Source: Actinomycetes bacterium (lineage in GTDB: Bacteria; Actinomycetota; Actinomycetes; Nanopelagicales; Nanopelagicaceae). From it: a stretch of DNA of 46,540 nucleotides. The stretch is taken from assembly GCA_025354785.1 (NCBI GenBank), contig JANXME010000184.1, forward strand, positions 1 through 46,540, in the 5' to 3' direction. Position 1 is the stretch's first letter. Each line of letters starts with the position of its first letter. A program made the position numbers and the translations under genes. The notes under the pieces were generated by a model that was not told where the DNA came from, did not search any database, and worked only from the letters and a program-made list of their open reading frames with translations. Positions 9,220 through 17,658 of the stretch are shown here, piece by piece.

Positions 9220-9708
9220 ATGCAGAACCACAAAGAGAAAGTATGCTCTAAATGTAATATTCCCAAAAATATTTCATGCTTTGGGAAAAGATCTAGTAGG
9301 AAATCGGGCGTGCGATCGGCCTGCAGGCAATGCGAAAGTTTGTATCAAAAGACTCCACAGGCTAAAGCGAGTAAAAGTCGCACATTTAGAAACAATGGTA
9401 GATATATACATGTCGTATTGGCTGCTAAGCGGCGTGGATTGGAGTGGACAATAACTAGAGAAGATTTCAACCGTTTGATGCTAGGTGTATGTACTTACTG
9501 TGGCGATTCTATAGCTGGCACCGGATCAAGTCTTGACAGAGTAGACAATACTAACGGCTACACACTAGATAATATTGTTCCATGTTGCAAAGATTGTAAT
9601 TGGGCACGTAGTGACCGGTTTACTTATGCCGAGATGAAGACACTAATGGGTCCAGCAATACGTGAGATTAAATTATTACGTATGACAAACGCCGATGGAG
9701 TAATATAA
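9220..9708 (+). CDS. HNH endonuclease (putative homing endonuclease)
   Basis: CSKC...CRQC zinc motif, then CTYCGDSIAGTGSSLDRVDNTNGYTLDNIVPCCKDCNWAR (HNH core). Track start 9199; MQNHKEKVCSKC at 9220 preferred. Confidence 0.88.
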   Translation: MQNHKEKVCSKCNIPKNISCFGKRSSRKSGVRSACRQCESLYQKTPQAKASKSRTFRNNGRYIHVVLAAKRRGLEWTITREDFNRLMLGVCTYCGDSIAGTGSSLDRVDNTNGYTLDNIVPCCKDCNWARSDRFTYAEMKTLMGPAIREIKLLRMTNADGVI

Positions 9709-9709
9709 T

Positions 9710-12181
9710 ATGTCTCTCGAAATAACCCAGTACACGGACCCCGGCGTCTATCAGGTAGAGCGGGTAGTGCCCGGCACCGCCAATGTTAGTTCAGTACCGT
9801 TAACCCTTACACTATTAGGCATAGCTAGTCGGAATAAGCGGGTAAGTAATGAGGCACTCACGCGCGGTCGTGTTTCTAATGAAGCTTTAACTGTAGGAGC
9901 AACTCCTGGAGCTCACACGTCGACGCTAATTAGTATTAGCAATCGTAAGAGCGCCCAGATGACGATTACTAAAGATGGGACTGCGCTAGATAGCACCCAA
10001 ATAGTATATCTTGCACCATTTAAGGCGGGCAACACCCTTACAACTTTAGATTTTACCACTAACAATAAGATCGCTCTTTCGTTTGATGGTAAGACTGACG
10101 TAACCATTGCGATTACAACTGGTGGCGCCGATCTGACCACGATCACTGGCGGTCTAATTACCCAACGTCTGCTTGGTTTGACCATTGGTGCTGTTACCGC
10201 TGCTCAGATTGCCGATGGTATTAACAAGGCGCTTAATGGCGCATCATCTTTGGGATATGGTTCAGCATATGCTGCGGTCGCCACGGTTAATACAAACGTA
10301 GTAACTTTAACTTCACCGACTAACAATTCTGCTTCAGACTTGCGCTTGTTTGTTGCCTTCCCAGCAGCGCAGTCTCAGACTGTCGCTGTAATGGGCGGTT
10401 CGATGCCATTTCAGGCACCGACAGTAATCAACATCAACAACGCTTCTTACTCTTCCCTCTCAACCTATATTGCATCTTACGTTGCGACAAATACTGATGT
10501 TGACGTATTGGTTAACACAAACGTGCAAGCTATGGTACGGGTTGGTTCATTTGCTGGAGTTACATCATTTATCGAGAATGTTGACTACACCCGTTCTAGC
10601 TCGAACTTGGATTTCTCAATTGATGCTGCCTCAGTATTTACCTCAAGTGTCGCCTCTGCCACCAAAGATATAAGCACCAACGATTCATTCCTAATTTCAC
10701 TAGATGGTCGCGCTTCAATCGCCATTGATCTAAACGCGCTCGCATCACCTCCTCCTGGCTACGCCAATCCAGGCTCTCCAGCTGCAGCCACCAATGCGGA
10801 AATTAATATTAATATAAACGCTATTTTAGCAAATAGCTCTGTATATGGACCGCGTTATGCTACTGTTGCGAGTGTTTCAGGCACACAGCTGGTATTAACT
10901 TCGCCAACTCAGGGCATCGCGAGCTTTGTCTCTATTGCAGCATCTCCTACGGTTAGTGCTGTAACAGCGCTATATGGTTTATCAGCGGGGCAACTACCAT
11001 ACACCCAAGCGGGCACCGGAGCTCGTCCATCCGCTGGCGCTATCTATTTTGCAAGCTACGATTACACCCGTCCATCTACCGACTACAATGCGCTCAAGAG
11101 ATATTTCACTCCTGACCAGGTATACGCAGACGTTGGGTTCCCAAGTGCAACCAATACTCTAGCCTTAGCTGCTGGTATCGCATTTGAGAACAATGCTCCA
11201 TCAGTAATTGTTTGTCAGGTAAATGACACCAGCTTTCCCGGCTCACCAACTCAAACTGAATTTTTGACTGCCCTCACCGCCACGAATTCATCTTCATCTG
11301 CAACCGACATTTGTTTGTTAACTACTGCATTGGCTTCGCAGGTTGATTTGTTAAACAACATCGTCAATCAAAATTCTCCAACAGAGAAAAATCCTCGGCG
11401 TGGTTGGTTTGGCATGGCACGTAACACCTTAGTCGGTGACAAAGACACTGCTGGTACATTCATCTATGCGTCAACTCGTACGCTTCAAGTTCCAGGCGAT
11501 TCGCCCGGTCGTGGTCGTATGATTTTGGCGGCTCCAGCGAACGTGTCTCGTGATATTACGCTATCGGATGGGTCGGTTGTTAATGTTCTCTTGGACGGCA
11601 CATACGTTGCCGCCGCTATTGCAGCGAAGATGACTTCGTTCAACAGTCCATCAGATACTTTAACACGCAAAAATATTTCTGGTTTCAAGATTGAGACTTT
11701 TCAGACATATCTCAAGCAAGAACGCGGGCTCTTGGCGAGCAATGGTTGTACCGTTGTTACGCAAGATGCGGGTCGTTTGGTTCTTCTTGATCCGATGTCT
11801 ACTGAGGGTGGTGGTGGTAAGGCCATTCAGTTCCAAGAAATCTCTGCTTCAACACAAAAGGACTCGGTTGTTGTTGGTATCAATGAGTCGCTCAACGCAA
11901 ATCTAGTTGGTGTTGTTCCATCCGACTTGGCCAACTTCATTCTAACTATCAAAGGATATCTTGGTGGAGTTATTCGTGCTTTGATCGCTCAAGGTGCAAT
12001 CGCTCCATATAAGACTGACGCTGGCGTGACGCGCGATATTGATTTTTCTAAGGATATTCAGGTGTTTCAGGATGCGACTGACCCTACCAAATATAGCTTT
12101 AAATACTTCTTCAACCTGAGATACCCGGCGAAGCGGTTCTTTGGCGAGTACTCTGTTGACAACCCTTTCTTTGGCACCTAA
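9710..12181 (+). CDS. Tail sheath protein
   Basis: N-term 'YTDPGVYQVERVVPG'; C-term '...ANFILTIKGYLGGVIRALIAQGAI...YSFKYFFNLRYPAKRFFGEYSVD' typical of contractile sheath proteins; 823 aa. Confidence 0.88.
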   Translation: MSLEITQYTDPGVYQVERVVPGTANVSSVPLTLTLLGIASRNKRVSNEALTRGRVSNEALTVGATPGAHTSTLISISNRKSAQMTITKDGTALDSTQIVYLAPFKAGNTLTTLDFTTNNKIALSFDGKTDVTIAITTGGADLTTITGGLITQRLLGLTIGAVTAAQIADGINKALNGASSLGYGSAYAAVATVNTNVVTLTSPTNNSASDLRLFVAFPAAQSQTVAVMGGSMPFQAPTVININNASYSSLSTYIASYVATNTDVDVLVNTNVQAMVRVGSFAGVTSFIENVDYTRSSSNLDFSIDAASVFTSSVASATKDISTNDSFLISLDGRASIAIDLNALASPPPGYANPGSPAAATNAEINININAILANSSVYGPRYATVASVSGTQLVLTSPTQGIASFVSIAASPTVSAVTALYGLSAGQLPYTQAGTGARPSAGAIYFASYDYTRPSTDYNALKRYFTPDQVYADVGFPSATNTLALAAGIAFENNAPSVIVCQVNDTSFPGSPTQTEFLTALTATNSSSSATDICLLTTALASQVDLLNNIVNQNSPTEKNPRRGWFGMARNTLVGDKDTAGTFIYASTRTLQVPGDSPGRGRMILAAPANVSRDITLSDGSVVNVLLDGTYVAAAIAAKMTSFNSPSDTLTRKNISGFKIETFQTYLKQERGLLASNGCTVVTQDAGRLVLLDPMSTEGGGGKAIQFQEISASTQKDSVVVGINESLNANLVGVVPSDLANFILTIKGYLGGVIRALIAQGAIAPYKTDAGVTRDIDFSKDIQVFQDATDPTKYSFKYFFNLRYPAKRFFGEYSVDNPFFGT

Positions 12182-12217
12182 GAATCGTTAGTAAGCTTTA
12201 ATTAATTTACCGGTGAC

Positions 12218-12244
12218 TCTCCTGTGTTATTTATTCACAGGAGA
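12218..12244 (+). promoter_or_regulatory. RNA hairpin sequestering the Shine-Dalgarno of the downstream HNH gene
   Basis: TCTCCTGTG (12218-12226), TTATTTATT loop, CACAGGAGA (12236-12244). SD AGGAG 12239-12243 is in the 3' arm, 6 nt before GTG 12250. Confidence 0.7.
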
Positions 12245-12249
12245 TAACC

Positions 12250-13080
12250 GTGTCAAAAGAAACTCAAAAACAATTGTATGCTCAGCGTGTGGCTGCTGGA
12301 CTTTGTACACGCTGTAGTAGCAAGGTTGAGATTGTCGGCAAGAAGAAGTGCGACACTTGTGCCACTTCTTATAGGTCGATGCGTAAAAAGATCAAAGATG
12401 CTGGCTTGTGTGGGCACTGTCTAAAGAATCCAATCGTTGATGGCTATAAATCATGTCAGACCTGCATTGACAATAGACGTGAAGAGTACGATAGTTCTGC
12501 AGAACAGACATATCGACATGACTTAAGAAATAGACATAAAGATGCTGGCTTATGCATCACCTGTGCCAATCCTCATAAGACAGATTCTGTTCAGTGTCAA
12601 GCCTGCATTGATGTAACAGTCACCAAAAATAGCCATAGGAGAATGGATCGGATTTTGAAGAAACTTTGTGTTATGTGCGGGAAAGGTACTCCCATTGATG
12701 GCAAGATTACCTGTGAATTGTGCATCGGCAAGAGTAAAGTACGGTATATTGCAGACATAGAACATCGCAGAGCCCAGGCCAGAATAAACTATCATTCTCG
12801 ATACACAGCCCTCAAAGTCGCTGTGTACCACGCCTATGGTGATATGTGTAAATGTTGTAAATCTGTCGCAAATGAATCATTTACTCTTGATCACGTGAAC
12901 AATGACGGAAATGCTCATCGTGACATATTGTCTACTAAAGGTGGGGAGACTATGTTACGTTGGATTCGCGACAATGATTTCCCATCGTCTATTCAGCTTT
13001 TGTGTGGCAATTGTCATCTTGCTAAGACCAGACAATTGCCATGTACGCATTTGCTGGCCGTTTCTAAGGCCAGCATTTAG
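12250..13080 (+). CDS. HNH endonuclease with four N-terminal CxxC...CxxC zinc modules
   Basis: CTRC..CDTC, CGHC..CQTC, CITC..CQAC, CVMC..CELC, then CKCC...FTLDHVNNDGNAHR...LLCGNCHLAK (HNH); GTG start. Confidence 0.85.
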   Translation: MSKETQKQLYAQRVAAGLCTRCSSKVEIVGKKKCDTCATSYRSMRKKIKDAGLCGHCLKNPIVDGYKSCQTCIDNRREEYDSSAEQTYRHDLRNRHKDAGLCITCANPHKTDSVQCQACIDVTVTKNSHRRMDRILKKLCVMCGKGTPIDGKITCELCIGKSKVRYIADIEHRRAQARINYHSRYTALKVAVYHAYGDMCKCCKSVANESFTLDHVNNDGNAHRDILSTKGGETMLRWIRDNDFPSSIQLLCGNCHLAKTRQLPCTHLLAVSKASI

Positions 13081-13161
13081 AAAGTATTACCATTTTGATT
13101 TATTTCTAGGTGCCGTATCTGCAGTATTATCCTCTTGACCTACTCACCAAAGAGTTAAGAG

Positions 13162-13641
13162 ATGCCTCCTACATACCCCAAAACACAGTATAATCCGCCA
13201 GATACGCTGGTTCGTACAAGCCACTCCTTAACCATCGTTGTTAATGGTAAGTCGATCGGTCTGATTAATGGTTGGAACCCCAATCAGACCCGCACTATCA
13301 CGCCTATCTACGAATTGAATGCCGAAACATCGGGATTGGTTCTTGAAAACATTCCAGGCAATATGGGTGGATTGACTGTTTCTGTAAGTCGGTACGATAT
13401 CTGGCCGACTAGAATGGAGGAGGTCTTTGGCACAGTTGATCTAACCATGTTGAGCAACCAACAGACGCCTTTCTCTGTTCAAGAAAGATGGAACTCGCCT
13501 ACCGGTGGTCTAGAAGTATGGCAGTATGAAGGATGCTGGTTTTCTTCAATCGGAAGGTCATTCCGCAGTGATGACACCCGGATTGTTAACGTAAATGCTA
13601 CACTATCGTACGTATTTCGTTCGAAGATCCAGGGTTTGTAA
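13162..13641 (+). CDS. Tail tube protein
   Basis: 159-aa protein downstream of sheath; 'IGLINGWNPNQTRTITPIYELNAETSGLVLENIPGNMGGLTVSVSRYDIW' is tube-like. Confidence 0.7.
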   Translation: MPPTYPKTQYNPPDTLVRTSHSLTIVVNGKSIGLINGWNPNQTRTITPIYELNAETSGLVLENIPGNMGGLTVSVSRYDIWPTRMEEVFGTVDLTMLSNQQTPFSVQERWNSPTGGLEVWQYEGCWFSSIGRSFRSDDTRIVNVNATLSYVFRSKIQGL

Positions 13642-13791
13642 AAATTATTTACAACATCTGTTTTCATTACTGATAGCAATGTGATTACAATTATTAGCTA
13701 ACCTCGGTTACTCTCCGAGAGGGCGGCTAAATGCGTATTAATAGTTACTCGGCACGTGACGCTCATTATACTCTAACAAGAGGATGATCCC

Positions 13792-14247
13792 ATGGCTGAC
13801 TATCAAGCAAAAAGAAGTCCCGTATTAGAGAACCTGCGCAAAGATCTTGCGAAGGGCTTTTTAGACGAATCTGTTGAAATTGCTGGGCATAAGTATAAGC
13901 TAACTACTCTCACTGAAGATGAAGAGACTTGGGCGGACACATATACCCGCACTAATAGTCCAGCATCTATGTTCTCTTCACGCCGCGCCCCGCGCCTAGC
14001 GGCGTCAATTAAAGAATTAGATGGTGTGTTGGTCCAGGATTTGTTTTTATTGCCTGACGATATGCCAGAACCAGTAAAGAAGCGATATAACGAAAATCCA
14101 ATTGACAAGCGTTACTGGATTCGTGATCAGATGCTCATGTTCTTGCTGGAAGATGGCAATCGCAAGTATGTAACCGATCTCTACGAAGTCTTGAATCGTT
14201 TAGATGAGAAACGTGATTCAGCGGTTAAAGAAATCCCAAAAGCCTAG
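13792..14247 (+). CDS. Tail assembly chaperone, short form (gpG-like)
   Basis: 151-aa ORF between tube and tape measure; SD AAGAGGA; ends at a -1 slippery heptamer. Confidence 0.65.
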   Translation: MADYQAKRSPVLENLRKDLAKGFLDESVEIAGHKYKLTTLTEDEETWADTYTRTNSPASMFSSRRAPRLAASIKELDGVLVQDLFLLPDDMPEPVKKRYNENPIDKRYWIRDQMLMFLLEDGNRKYVTDLYEVLNRLDEKRDSAVKEIPKA

Positions 14248-14777
14248 ACGAGGATTATAGATTGGGCGTCCAGGCATATGTTTTGGCCAGGAAAGGCATT
14301 CTCGTCAGTAATCCCGACGTAAAGAATATGACTTGGACTCAGTGGATGTTTGAGTATCATGCCCTCAGACAAAAGGAAGAATCTTATTTTAAAATTGCGC
14401 ATACGACTTTGCGCAAGACCATCGTTAGCACTCTCGGCCTCAACTTGTTACGTCCCACGACTGAAGATGGGGTGCCGAAGAAGGATGCCGATATGACCGA
14501 GGAAGAACGCGAGATGTATATGCCGCTAGTAGCATGGTGTGGCCGCGTTGAGATGCTAAAAGATGTACAAGAGCAATATGGTGCTGAGGCTGGGTTTGAT
14601 AAGGCTGCAAATCCAGATGCCGAATACGAACAACAGATTGCCGCGATCGATGCTGGCGGTGACATGGAACCAATTGTGCAAATGGTTAGTGTAACCGGTA
14701 GGCCATCAGATCCCCGAATAGCTATCCAAGAAAAATTATTGGTACAACCTGTTGTAGATGTTAGTGGGAAGGTATAA
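13792..14777 (+). CDS. Predicted -1 frameshift tail assembly chaperone fusion (gpGT-like), about 328 aa
   Basis: CCCAAAA at 14235-14241 in phase C CCA AAA; -1 frame open (K-S-L-D-E-D-Y-R-L-G-V-Q-A-Y...) to TAA 14777. ORF2 has no in-frame ATG before 14328. Confidence 0.65.
14235..14241 (+). other. -1 programmed ribosomal frameshift slippery site CCCAAAA
   Basis: X XXY YYZ heptamer 4 nt before the zero-frame TAG (14245-14247); possible stem GCCT-A-GACG (14242-14250) / CGTC-C-AGGC (14267-14275). Confidence 0.65.
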
Positions 14778-16840
14778 TGGCAAACGAGCACGAAGAACTG
14801 GCCAAAACTCTAAAAGAGATAGTTGATAGTCTTAAGAATGTTAGCCAATACGCCAAGGATCTATCTAGTGCAGTCGCCGCAGCCAATCGGCCAATGCAGC
14901 AGATGAATGATTATGCCAAGGCTATAAATGAAAATATGGAGAATGCGGTCAAGTCTGAAACAGAGTCGGTAAATCAACTTGAAGCTGCCAAGACGCGTTT
15001 AATCGACCAAAAAACTGAGACTGAAGCATTACGTGCAGCATTTATTGCTGTACAAGTAGAGCAGGGTAAGGTCTGGACCGAGGAAACTAAATCTGGTAAA
15101 GCAAGAAATGAAGCCTTAAAGGACACGGCGACTCTTTGGGAAAAAATTAAAAGAAATATTACTGAGGCACACACAGCTGACGAAGCAGGACGTGTCAAAT
15201 CGTATACTTTTGGTACTCATAGCAACACAACGGCTCAGGCATTAACTGGAGCTCAAAATGTGGCCGGTGGACTATCTACAATTGTTAGCTCAATTAGCTC
15301 ATTGATGCCAGTTGCTGGAGGTCTTGGTGGTCTTTTGGGTATGATGATGTATGGTAAAATGAAAGAGGCAGAATTTAATGCTCTTGGTCAGGTCGCCGCT
15401 CAGCAATTTGATCAGGTTGGTGGATATACAGATGCTTTTGCAGGACGCCTAACCGGACTTACTCGTAGATTATCGGTTGCAGGCATAGCCGCTAAAGAGG
15501 ATATTGCTAAGGTTACGAGCGCAATGGTTGAAACCGGCCTGACTGCTAAAGACGCTGAGACTAAAATTCATGGGTTTACATCGGTCGCTGGCAATGACTT
15601 CTTGGCATTGACTTTATCGATGGACAAAGCGTTTGAAATGGCTGCCGGGACCGCCGCGAAATTCGGTGGCACATTGGTACGTGATTTTAATATGTCAACC
15701 GAGAGAGCCGCTGAAAATCTCGTGTTAATGGCGAAAGCGGCCCAGGATACTGGCGCCAATGTTGCTGTTTTCATGCAACAAACCATGGAAGCATCAAGTG
15801 CGTTGCGTTTATTGAATGCTAATCAAGAAGCGGTATTTAACACCCAAGCACGTGCCTCTAAGGCATATCAAAAGGGCGGCATCTTTGGTAGTTCATCAGC
15901 GGCAAATGAATATGCCGCTAAAGGCACTGGCGAGTTAACGGGAGCAATTGGCGGCGGCATGAACGAGGGCGTAAGAGCCATAATCGCTCAACGCATGTTT
16001 GGCGGCGATGCACTAGATGCCCTATATAAACTGCAAAGCCCTGTTGCGCGTGGTGGGAAAGAATTAGATGTAAACAATTTTATGCAAGAGATGGGCAAAA
16101 TCATGAAAGATGCCGGTGTTCGCGGACAGGGTGCGCAATATAAATTTGCAGAGAGTGTATTTGGTATTGGTACAGCCGGCGTTGATGCCTTCATGAAGGC
16201 GATTGCAGAAACTGAGCAGCCGGGTGGTATGACAGACGAAACTAAAGCTAAAATATCTAAGGGGCTCTCAGGTGAAGGCAGTAAAATGAGTATGCTCATG
16301 AGAATAGTTGAAACCATAAAGGATGCTGTGGCCAACACTATGGTTGGTTTGCTCGGCATGGTTGTCAATGGCCTAAAGTTAGTATATCATGGACTCATGG
16401 CTGGATTTTATGATCTAAAATCGTCAAAAATATTCGGTGGCGGGGAATATGAAGCAGATCTAGCCAAGCGTCATCGCTCTAAAATGTCAGAAGCGGAGAC
16501 TGGTGCTGGTAAAAGCTTTGATCTTGCTACTGCCGGATTTAATGAAGGGTCTGGCGCATTTAAGGAGGCACTATCTGCACTAGGTGGCGGCGGTTGGGCG
16601 CTCGCAGATTCTAAAGAAGACAAGGCAAGGTGGGCCGCAGAAACGACAGCAAGAGCGAAGATGAGCACCACAGAAAAGGCTGTAGATGCCTTAGATACTA
16701 TTGTTACTGTCACTAACCCTGCTGCCTTAGCGGCGGCAGCTTTAACGCAAGCCGCCAAAGCGTTAATTAAGTTAGGTCAACACGAAGATGATAAATCAGA
16801 TTCAGACAAAAACTATAGTGGCACCGAGAAGGTGAAATAA
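14777..16840 (+). CDS. Tail tape measure protein
   Basis: 687 aa, Ala/Gly-rich helical with hydrophobic stretches; directly after the tail chaperones with TAATG overlap. Confidence 0.75.
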   Translation: MANEHEELAKTLKEIVDSLKNVSQYAKDLSSAVAAANRPMQQMNDYAKAINENMENAVKSETESVNQLEAAKTRLIDQKTETEALRAAFIAVQVEQGKVWTEETKSGKARNEALKDTATLWEKIKRNITEAHTADEAGRVKSYTFGTHSNTTAQALTGAQNVAGGLSTIVSSISSLMPVAGGLGGLLGMMMYGKMKEAEFNALGQVAAQQFDQVGGYTDAFAGRLTGLTRRLSVAGIAAKEDIAKVTSAMVETGLTAKDAETKIHGFTSVAGNDFLALTLSMDKAFEMAAGTAAKFGGTLVRDFNMSTERAAENLVLMAKAAQDTGANVAVFMQQTMEASSALRLLNANQEAVFNTQARASKAYQKGGIFGSSSAANEYAAKGTGELTGAIGGGMNEGVRAIIAQRMFGGDALDALYKLQSPVARGGKELDVNNFMQEMGKIMKDAGVRGQGAQYKFAESVFGIGTAGVDAFMKAIAETEQPGGMTDETKAKISKGLSGEGSKMSMLMRIVETIKDAVANTMVGLLGMVVNGLKLVYHGLMAGFYDLKSSKIFGGGEYEADLAKRHRSKMSEAETGAGKSFDLATAGFNEGSGAFKEALSALGGGGWALADSKEDKARWAAETTARAKMSTTEKAVDALDTIVTVTNPAALAAAALTQAAKALIKLGQHEDDKSDSDKNYSGTEKVK

Positions 16841-17658
16841 TGGCTATACCAACAGCAGCACAGTTTTTGGAGCGAATAGTAACTCCAACAATCTCCGGTA
16901 ACGGCCTTACACGTCGCATTCCATTTACGTTCACATCTACTGCTAGATTAATCCAATCTGGAAAATTGGCAACGCTCGGCAATGATTTTGCCGCAGCCCA
17001 GGCGCAAACAGATCAAGATAATGTATTAAAAACAATCGAGGAAGAGACTAGGCCAATTAGTACCACCTTTACAGCCGGCAAGGATTTACTATCTTCTATT
17101 CTTCCAACACAAGGTGTTTCGCCAGTAATTTCGATGGCCGTAAATCCGCATAGTGTTAAATGGACCCAACCTAAACGTTTTTCAAAGCGTGACACCATGG
17201 CTGGTTCGGTGTTTTTTCATTTCACAAACACCGCCGATCAAAACAATGATATCCTAGTATGTACATTTAGCGGACGCACAGGAAACATTAATACACATGT
17301 TAATCCGGTTGCGGCGTTGGACATTGGATCAAATCAAAAGTTACGTATCTGGCATGATCTATATCATCTCTCACGGGAAGGTTTACTACTAAATAAAGCA
17401 AATACTGGTGCAACAGTTCCAAAGGGCCTACGGAACGAATTTTTCATAGCTTATCGAACAACGTTAATGCCAGTACCGATCACATTAATTGGATTCTTTA
17501 ATTCTGCACTGGAATTTACAGAGGACGCATCTGATCCATTTAATCGCATGTATTCATTTTCATTTACAGTCACAGACACCAGCCCCAAACTAGATGACTT
17601 AGCAGGTCAGCTAAGTTCTACACTTGTTGCCCAAAATATTGTGAGCACCTTCTTATAA
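16840..17658 (+). CDS. Tail/baseplate protein following the tape measure
   Basis: 272-aa ORF ('AVNPHSVKWTQPKRFSKRDTMAGSVFFHF...'), synteny. Confidence 0.5.
   Translation: MAIPTAAQFLERIVTPTISGNGLTRRIPFTFTSTARLIQSGKLATLGNDFAAAQAQTDQDNVLKTIEEETRPISTTFTAGKDLLSSILPTQGVSPVISMAVNPHSVKWTQPKRFSKRDTMAGSVFFHFTNTADQNNDILVCTFSGRTGNINTHVNPVAALDIGSNQKLRIWHDLYHLSREGLLLNKANTGATVPKGLRNEFFIAYRTTLMPVPITLIGFFNSALEFTEDASDPFNRMYSFSFTVTDTSPKLDDLAGQLSSTLVAQNIVSTFL

Noticed and set aside
9194-9454. 86-aa + ORF overlapping the HNH gene
   Set aside because: Alternate frame of the HNH gene, which has clear zinc and HNH motifs.
12218-12244. Intrinsic terminator after the sheath gene
   Set aside because: Hairpin lacks a downstream U-tract and its 3' arm is the SD of the next gene; RBS masking is the better explanation.
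14262-14777. ORF2 of the chaperone pair as an independent gene with TTG start
   Set aside because: Not fully excluded (a GAGGA SD exists), but the heptamer in the correct phase, the open -1 frame and the conserved gene position favour frameshift expression.
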